Part shown: piece by piece, positions 37,912 to 47,774 of the stretch | Layout: the number at the start of each line of letters is the position of its first letter | Numbering within the stretch: position 1 is the first letter of the stretch | NCBI RefSeq assembly: GCF_002975205.1 | Contig: NZ_PCOC01000001.1 | Span: 2,108,001-2,172,000, forward strand | Reading direction: 5' to 3' | Length of the DNA: 64,000 nucleotides | Source: Ochrobactrum vermis | GTDB taxonomy: Bacteria > Pseudomonadota > Alphaproteobacteria > Rhizobiales > Rhizobiaceae | Translations under genes and position numbers: made by a program | The notes under the pieces: generated by a model | Databases searched by the model: none | Seen by the model: the letters and a program-made list of their open reading frames with translations, nothing else | Told to the model about the DNA's origin: nothing

Positions 37912-38921
37912 CCGAACAGAGTTTCCGGTTTCCAGTACTCGTCGGCGATATCGGCGGGACCAATGCCCGCTTTGCTATCCTCGTGGATTCTAATGCCGAG
38001 CCGAAGGAGTTTCCCGTTCTCCAGACGGCGGATTATGCCACCATCGATCAAGCGATACAGAGCGCCATTCTCGATCACACCTCGATCCAGCCACGCTCCG
38101 CCATTCTTGCTGTGGCTGGCCCCGTCGACGGTGACGAGATCGACCTCACCAATTGCGACTGGGTCGTACGTCCGAAGAAGATGATCTCCGATCTCGGTTT
38201 CGAGGATGTGACCGTGCTGAACGATTTCGAGGCACAGGCACTCGCCGTTGTGGCTCTCGGCAGCGATCATCTGGAACAGATCGGCGGCAAGCCCGAAGAA
38301 GTGATCGCCACCCGCGTCGTGCTCGGGCCGGGCACGGGGCTTGGCGTTGCCGGTCTCGTCCGCACGCGCCATGCATGGGTGCCGGTGCCGGGCGAAGGCG
38401 GTCACATTGATATCGGTCCCCGGAGTGAACGCGATTATCAAGTTTTCCCGCATATCGAGCGCATCGAAGGCCGCGTCGCGGGCGAGCAGATCCTGTGCGG
38501 CCGTGGCCTGCGCAATCTCTATCTTGCCATATGCGCCGCCGATGAAGTTTCGCCAACGCTGGAGACACCCGCCGACATCACGTCAGCCGGGCTCGACGGC
38601 AGCAACGCGCAGGCGGAAGAAACCCTGCATTTGTTCGTCACCTATCTCGGGCGTTTTGCGGGCGATCTGGCGCTGATCTTCATGGCACAGGGCGGCGTCT
38701 ATCTTTCCGGCGGCATTCCACAGCGCATCCTTTCCGCACTCAAGGCTGGTGCTTTCCGCGAGGCCTTCGAAGACAAGGCCCCGCACAAGGCGATCATGCG
38801 CGATATTCCTGTCCGCGTGATCACGCACCAGCTCGCAGCCCTCGCCGGGCTTTCCGCCTTCGCGCAGGCCCCTGCCCGTTTCGAAGTCTCTACCGAAGGG
38901 CGGCGCTGGCGCATCGACTGA
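37884..38921 (+). CDS. glk: Glucokinase
   Basis: 345 residues from ATG 37884. Motifs of ROK-unrelated bacterial glucokinases: [47 protein letters not shown]. It phosphorylates glucose with ATP. The homologous sequence begins at about residue 10 ([20 protein letters not shown]); the preceding residues MHENKEIER are encoded by the palindromic repeat at 37844-37911, so the true start is uncertain. The ATG at 37845 would add 13 more residues, also from the repeat. Confidence 0.93.
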   Translation: MHENKEIERAEQSFRFPVLVGDIGGTNARFAILVDSNAEPKEFPVLQTADYATIDQAIQSAILDHTSIQPRSAILAVAGPVDGDEIDLTNCDWVVRPKKMISDLGFEDVTVLNDFEAQALAVVALGSDHLEQIGGKPEEVIATRVVLGPGTGLGVAGLVRTRHAWVPVPGEGGHIDIGPRSERDYQVFPHIERIEGRVAGEQILCGRGLRNLYLAICAADEVSPTLETPADITSAGLDGSNAQAEETLHLFVTYLGRFAGDLALIFMAQGGVYLSGGIPQRILSALKAGAFREAFEDKAPHKAIMRDIPVRVITHQLAALAGLSAFAQAPARFEVSTEGRRWRID

Positions 38922-39088
38922 GCAACAAAGCTTGAGGATGGTCAAGCCGCACGGATAACGTTATAGAAACGCTGCACTGAAATTGCCGATGGCTTTTCCT
39001 TTGCAGCGTTTCCGTATGGGAAGTCGTATTTTTCAACGATAGCCGCCGGGCCAGCCGGAAGGCTAAGAGACAAAAAGCGCTTTTGCAC

Positions 39089-40918
39089 GTGAGTCTATTC
39101 AAGAAGAAAAACAAGAAGATCGATACGGGCGAAGCCACCCGCGTAATCCGGCGCATGATGTCGGAAAACATCCGCGAATATAAGAAAAACTACATTATCG
39201 CCATTCTGGCATCACTCATTGTCGGCGGATCGAATGGCGCGCTGGCCTATCTGATGAAGCCGATGATCGACAAGATCTTCTACGAGCAGAATCTGAGTCT
39301 GGTCTGGGTCATTTGCGGCACATTGCTGGCCGTCTTCATATTGCGCGGCATTTCCGGCTACATACAGGCGGTGGAACTGGCCAAGATCGGCAATAATCTG
39401 GTCGCGCGCTATCAGAAGCGCATTTTCGACCATCTGATGAAGCTTGGTCTCGATTTCTACAACGACACCCGTTCGGGTCATCTGGCGGCGCAGATCAACC
39501 AGAATGTTTCCGGCATCCGCGATCTTCTCAACATGACGATCTCGTCGATCGCGCGCGACTTCATCTCACTCGTCGGCCTCGTCGGCATGATGTTCTACAT
39601 GGACCCGGTTCTGTCGGTAGCGATTTTTCTGATCGGACCGCCGCTCATTCTCGCCGTGGCTTATATTTCGCGCCGCATTCGCTCCGTCACCCGCGATCTC
39701 GTGCATCTCAATTCCCATCTGCTGGGCGCCATGCAGGAATCGATTCAGGGCATTGCCATCGTCAAAGCCTTTACGATGGAAGATCAGTTGCGCGCCAAAA
39801 TCGGCAAGCTTATCGATCAATCCGAAGGCCGTAGCAACAAGATCGCCAAGGTCTCCGAGCGCACAACGCCCATTTCCGAAATGCTGGCCGGTGTTGCCGT
39901 CTCCGGCGTGCTGGCCTATAGCGGCTATCGCGCCATTCTCGAACAGCAGCCGCCCGGTGCAACCTTTGCCTTCATCACTGCAATGCTGCTTGCCTATGAT
40001 CCGGCTCGCCGCCTCGCCCGCCTTCAGGTCGGACTGGAAAAGGCGCTCGTCAATGCGCGCATGATCTATGAAGTGCTGGATATTGAGCCGCGCCAGCGTG
40101 ATCTTCCAGGCGCTGTGGCGCTGAAAGCCGGTCCCGGCGAAATCCGCTTCGAAGATATCTATTTCTCCTACAACGAGACAGCCCCGGTGCTGCATGGCGT
40201 CAGCTTTGTCGCCAAGGCGGGCGAAACCACCGCCGTGGTCGGCGCTTCAGGCGCGGGCAAGTCGACGCTCATCAATCTTGTCCAGCGCTTCTACGATCTC
40301 GACAGCGGCAAGATCCTGTTCGACGGGCAGGATATCGCGCAGGTCAAGAAACGGTCGCTGCGCCACGACATCGCCTATGTCTCGCAACAGCCCTATCTGT
40401 TCGAAGGCACCATTGCCGACAACATCCGCTATGGTCGCCCGGACGCGACGGATGAGGAAATCATCGAAGCCGCGAAGCTTGCCCATGCGCATGAATTCAT
40501 CCTGCAACAGCCGCAGGGCTACGATACACCGGTCGGTGAAAACGGTGTGACCCTTTCCGGTGGCCAGCGCCAACGCGTTTCCATCGCCCGCGCCATTGTC
40601 CGCAATGCGCCGGTTCTTCTGCTCGACGAGGCAACTTCCGCGCTCGATAATGAATCGGAGAAGCGGGTCCAGCAGGCGCTGGAAGGTATCATGCAGAACC
40701 GCACCACAATCGTGATCGCCCATCGCCTTTCCACGGTGGTGAATGCAGATCGGATCGTGGTGATGGAAGCCGGTCGCGTGGTGGAGGAAGGTCGCCACGA
40801 CGATCTGATCGCTATCCAGAACGGCGTCTATGCCCGCTTCTACCAGTTGCAAAGCGGCAACGGCGATATCATCACCGAAAAGACGGCAGAAGAATTGCGG
40901 ACAGGAGAAACCCGATGA
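39089..40918 (+). CDS. ABC exporter, fused permease and ATPase (MsbA-like)
   Basis: 609 residues from GTG 39089 ([20 protein letters not shown]); a TTG two codons upstream is possible. Six membrane spans, then the nucleotide-binding domain with Walker [16 protein letters not shown]-loop, signature [16 protein letters not shown], Walker [13 protein letters not shown] and the H-loop. MsbA-like exporters flip lipid A core or other lipids. It overlaps dapB by 4 nt (ATGA), so they share translation; the functional link is not obvious. Confidence 0.92.
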   Translation: MSLFKKKNKKIDTGEATRVIRRMMSENIREYKKNYIIAILASLIVGGSNGALAYLMKPMIDKIFYEQNLSLVWVICGTLLAVFILRGISGYIQAVELAKIGNNLVARYQKRIFDHLMKLGLDFYNDTRSGHLAAQINQNVSGIRDLLNMTISSIARDFISLVGLVGMMFYMDPVLSVAIFLIGPPLILAVAYISRRIRSVTRDLVHLNSHLLGAMQESIQGIAIVKAFTMEDQLRAKIGKLIDQSEGRSNKIAKVSERTTPISEMLAGVAVSGVLAYSGYRAILEQQPPGATFAFITAMLLAYDPARRLARLQVGLEKALVNARMIYEVLDIEPRQRDLPGAVALKAGPGEIRFEDIYFSYNETAPVLHGVSFVAKAGETTAVVGASGAGKSTLINLVQRFYDLDSGKILFDGQDIAQVKKRSLRHDIAYVSQQPYLFEGTIADNIRYGRPDATDEEIIEAAKLAHAHEFILQQPQGYDTPVGENGVTLSGGQRQRVSIARAIVRNAPVLLLDEATSALDNESEKRVQQALEGIMQNRTTIVIAHRLSTVVNADRIVVMEAGRVVEEGRHDDLIAIQNGVYARFYQLQSGNGDIITEKTAEELRTGETR

Positions 40919-41748
40919 GCGGCGAAACACAGAACAGCGAAATCGGCCTCGTCGTTGTCGGCGCCGGCGGGCGCATGGGCCAGACGCTGATCCGCACCAT
41001 CCAGACCATTGAAGGCGCGAAACTGGTCGGCGCCATCGAACGTTCCAGCTCTCCCCTTCTGGGCCGCGATGCGGGCGAAGTGACCGGCATTGGCCCGCTC
41101 GGCGTTACCATAACCGACGATCCGCTGCCGGTTTTTGCCAAGGCGCAAGGCGTTCTTGATTTCACAAGCCCCACAGCCAGCGTGGAATTTGCAGGGCTTG
41201 CCGCACAGGCGCGCATCGTTCATGTGATCGGCACGACAGGCTGTTCGACCGAGGATGACGAAAAAATCCGTGCCGCTGCCCGCCACGCAACCATCGTCAA
41301 ATCCGGCAATATGAGCCTTGGCGTCAATCTTTTGTCCGTTCTTGTTCAGAAGGCGGCACAAGCGCTCGACCCGCAAGATTTCGACATCGAAATTCTCGAA
41401 ATGCATCACAAGCACAAGGTCGATGCACCGTCGGGCACCGCGCTGCTTCTCGGCGAAGCCGCAGCCAAGGGGCGCGACATAGCACTGGCGGAAAACAGTG
41501 TCCGCGTGCGCGACGGCTATACAGGCCCACGCGAAACAGGTTCCATCGGCTTTGCAACATTGCGCGGCGGTTCGGTGATCGGCGATCATTCGGTGATGCT
41601 GGCCGGTCCCGGTGAGCGTGTCGTTCTCTCCCATCATGCCGAAGACCGTTCGGTCTTTGCGCGCGGCGCCATCAAGGCTGCACTTTGGGCCTATGGCAAA
41701 AAACCCGGTCTCTACTCGATGCTCGACGTTCTCGGGCTGAACGACTGA
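40915..41748 (+). CDS. dapB: 4-hydroxy-tetrahydrodipicolinate reductase
   Basis: 277 residues. NAD(P)-binding [13 protein letters not shown], then the catalytic [16 protein letters not shown] region with the His-His and Lys, and the C-terminal [11 protein letters not shown]. Third dedicated lysine/DAP pathway step, upstream of DapD and DapE, which are elsewhere in this window. Start overlaps the ABC exporter stop by 4 nt. Confidence 0.97.
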   Translation: MSGETQNSEIGLVVVGAGGRMGQTLIRTIQTIEGAKLVGAIERSSSPLLGRDAGEVTGIGPLGVTITDDPLPVFAKAQGVLDFTSPTASVEFAGLAAQARIVHVIGTTGCSTEDDEKIRAAARHATIVKSGNMSLGVNLLSVLVQKAAQALDPQDFDIEILEMHHKHKVDAPSGTALLLGEAAAKGRDIALAENSVRVRDGYTGPRETGSIGFATLRGGSVIGDHSVMLAGPGERVVLSHHAEDRSVFARGAIKAALWAYGKKPGLYSMLDVLGLND

Positions 41749-41756
41749 TTATTTCC

Positions 41757-41862
41757 ACCGGAGCGCCGATCCGATCTGTTCAGATCAGCGCTCCAGAGTT
41801 TTGTTTTATCGCGCATCTTGTCCGAAAACCGCTTCACACTTTTCGGGATGCGCTCCAACGGA
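41757..41862. repeat. Dispersed palindromic repeat (two hairpins) before gpmA
   Basis: GGAGCGCCGATCCGATCTG facing CAGATCAGCGCTCC, then CGCGCATCTTGTCCGAAAAC with CGCTTCACACTTTTCGGGATGCGCTCC. The last copy ends 10 nt before the gpmA start and supplies GGAG at 41860-ish that may act as its ribosome site. Confidence 0.78.
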
Positions 41863-41871
41863 GCGTTGCAT

Positions 41872-42492
41872 ATGTCTCGTACTCTCGTCCTGGTCCGTCA
41901 CGGTCAAAGCGAATGGAACCTCAAGAACCTTTTCACCGGATGGCGCGATCCGGGCCTGACCGAACAGGGCCATGCCGAAGCCAAGGCTGCGGGCCAGCGC
42001 CTGAAGGCCGCCGGTCTCAAGTTCGACATCGCCTATACGTCCGCGCTGTCACGTGCGCAGGTGACCTGCCAGCACATTCTTGACCAGCTCGGCCAGTCTG
42101 ATCTCAAGACAATCCGTGATCAGGCCCTGAATGAGCGCGACTATGGTGACCTGTCCGGCCTTAACAAGGATGACGCCCGCGCCAAGTGGGGTGAAGAACA
42201 GGTCCATATCTGGCGCCGTTCCTATGACGTCCCGCCTCCGGGTGGCGAAAGCCTGAAGGACACCGGCGCGCGCGTCTGGCCATATTATCTGCACACGGTG
42301 CAGCCGCACGTGCTGCGCGGCGAGACAGTTCTGGTTGCCGCGCACGGCAATTCGCTCCGTGCACTCATCATGGCGCTGGACGGCCTGACGCCGGAACAGA
42401 TTCTCAAGCAGGAACTCAACACCGGTGTTCCGGTCGTTTACCGGCTCAATGCTGATTCGACAGTCGCTTCGAAGGAAATTCTCGAAGCCTGA
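41872..42492 (+). CDS. gpmA: 2,3-bisphosphoglycerate-dependent phosphoglycerate mutase
   Basis: 206 residues from ATG 41872 ([20 protein letters not shown]). Catalytic phospho-His motif [19 protein letters not shown], and the second His in [12 protein letters not shown]. The enzyme interconverts 3- and 2-phosphoglycerate; at about 206 residues it is the short rhizobial form. dapB lies 120 bp upstream, as in Brucella. A strong terminator follows. Confidence 0.96.
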   Translation: MSRTLVLVRHGQSEWNLKNLFTGWRDPGLTEQGHAEAKAAGQRLKAAGLKFDIAYTSALSRAQVTCQHILDQLGQSDLKTIRDQALNERDYGDLSGLNKDDARAKWGEEQVHIWRRSYDVPPPGGESLKDTGARVWPYYLHTVQPHVLRGETVLVAAHGNSLRALIMALDGLTPEQILKQELNTGVPVVYRLNADSTVASKEILEA

Positions 42493-42523
42493 TAGCTGTC
42501 TGGCAGCGAATTTGACGGGCGCG

Positions 42524-42547
42524 CCAACGCGCCCGTCCCTCTTTTCA
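42524..42547 (+). terminator. Terminator after gpmA
   Basis: GACGGGCGCG-CCAA-CGCGCCCGTC perfect 10-bp stem followed by CCTCTTTT, 31 bp past the gpmA stop. Confidence 0.88.
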
Positions 42548-42599
42548 ACGCGAAAAAAGCATCGGCTGAAAAAAAGCTGGCTGAATGTAGAAAACGCGA

Positions 42600-42627
42600 T
42601 TGACAGAGGCAGGTCGACCCCTTAGAT
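42600..42627 (+). promoter_or_regulatory. Promoter of tRNA-Leu
   Basis: TTGACA at 42600-42605 and TTAGAT at 42622-42627 with a 16-bp spacer, 11 bp before the tRNA 5' end. Confidence 0.65.
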
Positions 42628-42638
42628 GGGTCCTCGTC

Positions 42639-42725
42639 GCCCAGATGGCGGAATTGGTAGACGCACCAGCTTCAGGTGCTGGCGCTCGCAAGGGCGTGGA
42701 GGTTCGAGTCCTCTTCTGGGCACCA
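42639..42725 (+). tRNA. tRNA-Leu (anticodon CAG)
   Basis: 87 nt with encoded CCA. Acceptor GCCCAGA pairs with TCTGGGC, the anticodon stem CCAGC/GCTGG encloses TTCAGGT (anticodon CAG), a class II variable arm CGCTCGCAAGGGCG follows, and the T arm GAGG-TTCGAGT-CCTC is canonical. Decodes CTG. Confidence 0.97.
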
Positions 42726-42767
42726 TTCCTAAGTCTTCGGACCACTACCAAGGTTCAGAAGCACCCC

Positions 42768-42794
42768 AAAAAGCCCGCGCAAGCGGGCTTTTTT
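42768..42794 (+). terminator. Terminator after tRNA-Leu
   Basis: AAAAAGCCCGC-GCAA-GCGGGCTTTTTT perfect hairpin with a T run, about 43 bp past the tRNA. Confidence 0.92.
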
Positions 42795-42863
42795 GCTATC
42801 TGGATCAAGGTCCAGCCATTCTGGCTTATATCCAGATATTCGAACCAACAGATTTGGCAGTCG

Positions 42864-43487
42864 ATGCAGTTTTCTCCCTCCGAACGCGATGCTTTCTTTG
42901 AATTGCTGAAATGGCGGCGCGATGTTCGTCACTTCAGCGATGCCCCACTGGACGATGGGATCATCACGGCTTTGCAGGAAGCGATGGACTACGCCCCCTC
43001 CGTCGGCAATGCCCGTCCGTGGCGCGTAATCTCAGTCGAGAGCGCCCCAACACGTGCTGCCGTCCGCGATATATTCACGCAAGCCAACCGGTCGGCAGCA
43101 CAGATTTATGAAGGGCCGCGTGCCGAGCATTACCGCGATTTGAAACTGGAAGGCATAGAGGTTGCTCCCCTGCAGCTTGCAGTTTTCACCGAAACGGCAC
43201 CCACCGAGGGGCATGGTCTTGGCAGACAGTCCATGGCCGTCACTCTGGAACACAGCACGGCAATGGCGGTCCAGAACCTCAATCTGGCGGCAAGATCGTT
43301 CGGACTGGGCGTCGGCATGGTTTCCATTCTCGATCCACGCGCAATGGAAACGCTTTTCAAGGTCCAACCCAGCTGGCGCTTCAGCCTTTATCTGTGCATC
43401 GGCTGGCCAGAGGCAGACGACGACACGCCTTTGCTGCACAAAAACGGCTGGCAGAAAAACAAGCCGACGGTCTGGCATCGTTTCTGA
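42864..43487 (+). CDS. bluB: 5,6-dimethylbenzimidazole synthase
   Basis: 207 residues from ATG 42864. Nitroreductase-like fold with the BluB features RRDVRHFSDAPLDDG, YAPSVGNARPWR, GRQSMAVTLEHSTAMAVQNL and LGVGMVSILDP. It oxidatively breaks up reduced FMN to make the lower ligand of cobalamin. No cobalamin riboswitch fits in the 70 bp between the tRNA terminator and the start. Confidence 0.94.
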   Translation: MQFSPSERDAFFELLKWRRDVRHFSDAPLDDGIITALQEAMDYAPSVGNARPWRVISVESAPTRAAVRDIFTQANRSAAQIYEGPRAEHYRDLKLEGIEVAPLQLAVFTETAPTEGHGLGRQSMAVTLEHSTAMAVQNLNLAARSFGLGVGMVSILDPRAMETLFKVQPSWRFSLYLCIGWPEADDDTPLLHKNGWQKNKPTVWHRF

Positions 43488-43557
43488 TCGTGGCATGTTG
43501 CAACCGGCAGTCACTCCACGCATTCTCGTCATACCGAAATCGGAGGCGAGATGAGCC

Positions 43558-43737
43558 ATGCAGCAACCGGACTATGATCAGGACTTTGGTGAAATCATCC
43601 GTTGGCTGAAACAGGAAGGCTTCATTTTGCAGACCGATCTCGCCGGCAATACAGAGCTTTCCACCCGTGCCGAACGCATCGACCGCAAAAGGCGCAAGAC
43701 GGCGGAATCACTTCCTGACAGCCCTCGTCTATCCTGA
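43558..43737 (+). CDS. Small hypothetical protein, 59 residues
   Basis: ATG 43558 follows a GGAGG sequence at 43542-43546 (11 nt away, a little long). The product, MQQPDYDQDFGEIIRWLKQE then GFILQTDLAGNTELSTRAER and an Arg/Lys-rich end, is charged and soluble with good codon use. Lies between bluB and the reductase gene, same strand. Not recognised. Confidence 0.55.
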   Translation: MQQPDYDQDFGEIIRWLKQEGFILQTDLAGNTELSTRAERIDRKRRKTAESLPDSPRLS

Positions 43738-43794
43738 TCCGCTTCCAACCTGTAAGGTAAGCCCTGCGAGGCGGGCTTTCCTGGGAGGAAAATC

Positions 43795-44481
43795 ATGCGA
43801 CGGATCATTGTTGGAACGTTCCTGAGCCTCGACGGCGTGATGCAGGCGCCGGGTGGGCCGGAAGAGGATCGTACCGGTCAATTCGAATATGGCGGCTGGA
43901 CAGTACCCTATTGGGACGACGTGGTTGCCGGAGCGATGGGCGAAAGCTTTTCCAAACCGTTCGACCTGCTTCTGGGCAGACGCACCTACGATATTTTTGC
44001 TGCCCATTGGCCGCATCAGGAAACAGACCCTAATGCCCCCGGCTTCGTGCCCGGCGAAGGCGAAATCGCCAGAATGTTCAACGAAGTGACGAAATACGTC
44101 GCGACGCACAGGCCGGAAAGCCTGAACTGGCAGAACAGCGAGCTGCTTGGCGACGATATCATCGCCTCATTGAAAGCCATCAAAGCGACCGAAGGGCCCG
44201 ACCTGTCGGTCTCGGGCAGCAGCGAACTAGCCCATCAGCTGCTTGCCAGCGATCTGGTCGACGAGTTGCGGCTATTGATCTATCCCGTCGTCCTCGGCAC
44301 AGGCAAGCGCCTGTTCGACGGGCAATCCATGCCCTCAGCCTTCAAGCTCGTCAGCTCCACCACATCGCCCAGCGGCGTCATCATTGCCAATTATCAGCGT
44401 TCAGGCGATCTCAAGACCGGCTCTTTTGCGATGGATCACCCTTCCGAAGAAGAAATCGAGCGACGCAAGAACCTTTCCTGA
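43795..44481 (+). CDS. Dihydrofolate reductase family protein (RibD C-terminal domain)
   Basis: 228 residues. RibD_C pattern: MRRIIVGTFLSLDGVMQAPG, LLLGRRTYDIFAAHWP, LSVSGSSELAHQLLASDLVD and LRLLIYPVVLGTGKRLFDG. These are NADPH-dependent reductases of mostly unknown substrate; it is not the folate enzyme. A C-terminal charged tail (HPSEEEIERRKNLS) is extra. The gene has a GGAGG ribosome site. Confidence 0.9.
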   Translation: MRRIIVGTFLSLDGVMQAPGGPEEDRTGQFEYGGWTVPYWDDVVAGAMGESFSKPFDLLLGRRTYDIFAAHWPHQETDPNAPGFVPGEGEIARMFNEVTKYVATHRPESLNWQNSELLGDDIIASLKAIKATEGPDLSVSGSSELAHQLLASDLVDELRLLIYPVVLGTGKRLFDGQSMPSAFKLVSSTTSPSGVIIANYQRSGDLKTGSFAMDHPSEEEIERRKNLS

Positions 44482-44655
44482 TTCCAAACGGGCTTCCCGA
44501 AATGCTCCAGGGCCGGGAGCCCGCTTCCTTCAGCATTGCTTTGTCAACAGCCCGATGAATTGTGCCTATTGCGCCGATCGCGCAATTGGCGGCACAATCC
44601 GACGACCTTTTGACCCTAATTCATTTGCTTACAAATATAATAACGGGGAGCGAGT

Positions 44656-45375
44656 ATGCGCCGGAAAGGCTTGCTGGAATTCGAAGGAAACAAAACGCTT
44701 TACGGCCTGTTTCTGGTCTGCGCAGTCTGTGCCATTGCAGGCAGTCTCATGAGTTATAATGGCGAGGATTCCGCCTGGCGCTGGCTGCATTATCTGACCA
44801 AGCCGACCGCCACCTTGCTGCTGCTCGCAGCCGTTCTTTGCGCCGGGCGCCCCAAATCGAGAACCTACGGCTTTGCCGTCGCCTTTGGCCTGGCTTTCGC
44901 CGCACTCGGTGATTTCTTTCTGATGCTGCCCGGCGATTATTTCATGGCGGGACTGATCTGCTTTCTCATCACCCATTGCGCCTATATCTATGCGCTTTGT
45001 CGCCGTGCACGCTTTGCCGCGCATAAAGGTGTTTTCGCCATTTTTGCCATCGCCGCCTTTGCCATCATAGCGGGCCTGTGGCCGTCACTGCCGACGCTCA
45101 TGAAAATCCCTGTCATCGTCTATGCCGCAGCCCTCGGCATTATGGCGGCACAGGCGATGAGCCGCGCGCTCAGCACCGAACCGGAGACACCGCAGCGCTA
45201 CGCCGCCTGGCTTGCCGCCGCTGGCGGCCTCTTCTTCCTGGCCAGTGACACATTGCTTGCCTATGGACGGTTCAGCTTCGACATTCCGCTGAACGGCCTC
45301 TGGGTGCTTGCAACCTATTATGTCGCGCAATTCCTCTTTGCCCGTTCGACCGAGGATTTTGCCTATGACAACTGA
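44656..45375 (+). CDS. Lysoplasmalogenase (YhhN family) membrane protein
   Basis: 239 residues, about eight membrane spans. YhhN/TMEM86 signature: LTKPTATLLLLAAVLCAGRP, the catalytic-region LAFAALGDFFLMLPGDYFMAG and FFLASDTLLAYGRFSFDIPL with conserved Asp residues. Family members hydrolyse the vinyl-ether bond of lysoplasmalogens; the bacterial role is not established. Stop overlaps the aldehyde dehydrogenase start by 11 nt. Confidence 0.87.
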   Translation: MRRKGLLEFEGNKTLYGLFLVCAVCAIAGSLMSYNGEDSAWRWLHYLTKPTATLLLLAAVLCAGRPKSRTYGFAVAFGLAFAALGDFFLMLPGDYFMAGLICFLITHCAYIYALCRRARFAAHKGVFAIFAIAAFAIIAGLWPSLPTLMKIPVIVYAAALGIMAAQAMSRALSTEPETPQRYAAWLAAAGGLFFLASDTLLAYGRFSFDIPLNGLWVLATYYVAQFLFARSTEDFAYDN

Positions 45376-46762
45376 AGAACAGGCATTGCAAATCTCATTC
45401 GAGCGCCTGCGGCAGGCATGGCTTGAAGATCGGCCTGCCTATGAGCAGCGTCTGGACGACCTGAAGCGTCTGCGTGAAAGGCTTGAAGCAAGGCTGGATG
45501 AAATGGCGAAAGCCATCAGCACGGATTTCGGCAATCGGTCGCTGCACGAAACCCTGCTCGGTGAGGCGAGTGTCGTTTTCGCCGAAATCGATGATGCCTT
45601 GCACAAACTCAAGCGCTGGATGAAACCGAAACGCCGCAGGGCCGGCTGGAAAATGTGGCCGGCCAAAGCCGAAATTCGCTATGTCCCGCTTGGTGTGGTG
45701 GGGATCATCGCACCGTGGAATTATCCGGTCAATCTGGCGCTGGCGCCGCTTGTTGCGGCAGTTGCAGCCGGAAACCATGTTTTCCTCAAACCATCCGAAC
45801 ACACGCCGCGCACCGCCGAATTCCTGCAAAGCCTGCTTGCCGACGTGTTCCCGGAGGATCGTGTTGCCGTGGCACTTGGCGATGCATCGCTTTCGGCGCA
45901 ATTCGCGTCGCTGCCATTCGACCATCTCTTTTTCACCGGATCGACTGCTGTCGGGCGCAAGATCATGGCTGCCGCAGCACCAAACCTGACACCGGTAACG
46001 CTCGAACTCGGCGGCAAGTCACCGGCCATCGTCAGCGAAAACGCCAATCTCAAACGCGCCACCAGCGCCATCGCGACGGGAAAATTCTTCAATGCGGGGC
46101 AAACCTGCATCGCGCCGGATTATGTCCTGATCCATCACAGCAGGCGCGACGATTTCGTGAGCCTTCTGCGTGCCGAAATGCAAACCCGCTACAGTGGCAC
46201 ATCGTCGGAAAAAGACCGCACGACAATCATCAACGATGCTCAGGAAGCGCGGCTGTCGAAACTGCTCGCCGATGCCGCAGACAAGAGCGAGGCTGTGATC
46301 GAACTTGAGACGGGCTCCGACCAGCCCCGATCAATGGCACCAGCCCTCGTGCTGGAACCCGCCACAGACTGCGTGATCATGCAGGAGGAGATTTTCGGCC
46401 CGCTTCTGCCAATTATCAGTTATCGCCTGCTTGATGATGCAATCGGCTTTGTTCTCAAGCTTAATCGTCCGCTGGCGCTTTACTGCTTCAGCGACAATAC
46501 CGCAGAGATTGAAATGATGCTCAGCCGTATCGTTGCAGGTGGTGTCTGCGTCAACGATACACTCTACCACTTCGCCTGCAGCGACTTGCCGTTCGGCGGC
46601 GTGGGCGCAAGCGGCATGGGGCAATATCATGGCCATGACGGTTTTCTGACCTTTTCCAAGGCCATGCCTGTCCTGACCAAATATGCCCCGGCTCCGAGCG
46701 ATCTCATCAAGCCGCCCTACACAGGCCTTACCGACAGGCTGATCCGTTTCATTGCAAGGTAG
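45365..46762 (+). CDS. Coniferyl aldehyde dehydrogenase-like enzyme
   Basis: 465 residues from ATG 45365. ALDH superfamily: GIIAPWNYPVNLALAPLVAA, FTGSTAVGRKIM, ELGGKSPAIV (catalytic Glu), FNAGQTCIAPDYV (catalytic Cys) and EEIFGPLLPI. The short length without an N-terminal extension and the hydrophobic C-terminus are like CalB/YwdH-type or fatty-aldehyde dehydrogenases. Substrate is not fixed by sequence. Being coupled to the lysoplasmalogenase gene, it could oxidise the fatty aldehyde that enzyme releases; that link is my inference. Confidence 0.87.
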   Translation: MTTEEQALQISFERLRQAWLEDRPAYEQRLDDLKRLRERLEARLDEMAKAISTDFGNRSLHETLLGEASVVFAEIDDALHKLKRWMKPKRRRAGWKMWPAKAEIRYVPLGVVGIIAPWNYPVNLALAPLVAAVAAGNHVFLKPSEHTPRTAEFLQSLLADVFPEDRVAVALGDASLSAQFASLPFDHLFFTGSTAVGRKIMAAAAPNLTPVTLELGGKSPAIVSENANLKRATSAIATGKFFNAGQTCIAPDYVLIHHSRRDDFVSLLRAEMQTRYSGTSSEKDRTTIINDAQEARLSKLLADAADKSEAVIELETGSDQPRSMAPALVLEPATDCVIMQEEIFGPLLPIISYRLLDDAIGFVLKLNRPLALYCFSDNTAEIEMMLSRIVAGGVCVNDTLYHFACSDLPFGGVGASGMGQYHGHDGFLTFSKAMPVLTKYAPAPSDLIKPPYTGLTDRLIRFIAR

Positions 46763-46914
46763 TCGCCTAATTGTGTAGGCGATTGCTATTCAAACAGGGG
46801 CGCAACCTGTCTATATATAGGATGTTGCAATAGAGTTTCAGACGGATTGCCGGTTCATCTCGCCGGCATATGTCGTAATCTTTCGGAACCGAATACCTGA
46901 CAGGTGAAGAACGG

Positions 46915-47772
46915 GTGCTGAAGAAGAAAGAACCAAACCGGATCTCGAAGTCGCTCCTGACTGCAATCCGGAACAGGCCAGGTTTCAGGCCGCTCAACGC
47001 CAATATTACCGGCGGTGATATCGTCATTGCCTCTTACAATGTTCACAAATGCATCGGTATCGACAAGCAGTTCAATCCCCAGCGCACAGCCGAAGTCATC
47101 AGTGAAATCGACGCGGATGTGATCGCCCTGCAGGAAGCCGACAGGCGTTTCGGTGAGCGTTCCGGCCTGCTCGATCTCGGCCTGCTCGAGCGACGCCACG
47201 GACTCATACCTGTCCCCATCACCTCAACAATGCCCAAGGGTCATGGGTGGCATGGCAATGTGCTTCTGTTCCGCGAAGGCGTGGTGCGCAACGTGCAGCA
47301 GCTCAAGCTGCCCGGTGTCGAACCGCGTGGCGCGCTGGTCGCAGACCTGCAGTTTCCGGCGGGGCCCCTCCGCGTGATCGCCGCGCATCTTGGCCTCTTG
47401 AAACGCTCCCGCGAACAACAGGCCGAAAGCATTATCACCGCCTTGCAGGAGGCCGACACACTGCCGACCTTGCTGATCGGCGACCTCAATGAATGGCGCA
47501 TCGGCAAGCGCTCGTCACTTGCAGCGCTCATGCCAACCTTCAATCACGTCGCGACAGCAGTCCCGAGCTTTCCGTCGCGGTTTCCAGTTTTTGCTCTGGA
47601 TCGCGTGCTGGGTGCCCCGCACAATCTGGTCACGTCGGTTGAAGTGCACAACACGCCGCTGGCGCGCCTGGCATCCGATCACCTGCCCATCAAGGCGCAT
47701 CTTGATCTCAAATCGGCGACGAACCTGCTTGAAGAGTTCAACCCGGAAATATTCACCAGCAGGGCCGGATAG
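46915..47772 (+). CDS. Endonuclease/exonuclease/phosphatase family protein
   Basis: 285 residues from GTG 46915. EEP fold: IVIASYNVHKCIGIDKQFNP, ALQEADRRFGER (metal-binding Glu), RVIAAHLGLLKRSREQQ, LIGDLNEWR, and the terminal SDHLPI His. No signal peptide is visible. This subgroup is often placed next to phospholipase D/cardiolipin synthase genes, as here where the stops are almost adjacent (convergent, 2 bp apart). Substrate (nucleic acid or phospholipid) unknown. Confidence 0.87.
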   Translation: MLKKKEPNRISKSLLTAIRNRPGFRPLNANITGGDIVIASYNVHKCIGIDKQFNPQRTAEVISEIDADVIALQEADRRFGERSGLLDLGLLERRHGLIPVPITSTMPKGHGWHGNVLLFREGVVRNVQQLKLPGVEPRGALVADLQFPAGPLRVIAAHLGLLKRSREQQAESIITALQEADTLPTLLIGDLNEWRIGKRSSLAALMPTFNHVATAVPSFPSRFPVFALDRVLGAPHNLVTSVEVHNTPLARLASDHLPIKAHLDLKSATNLLEEFNPEIFTSRAG

Positions 47773-47774
47773 TT

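Noticed and set aside
42726..42863. Possible cobalamin riboswitch upstream of bluB
   Set aside because: Only about 70 bp lie between the tRNA terminator and the bluB start and no cobalamin-box sequence is present.
46770..46914. Small frame between the aldehyde dehydrogenase and the EEP gene
   Set aside because: Too short, AT-rich and without a start or ribosome site that makes sense; probably the EEP promoter region.
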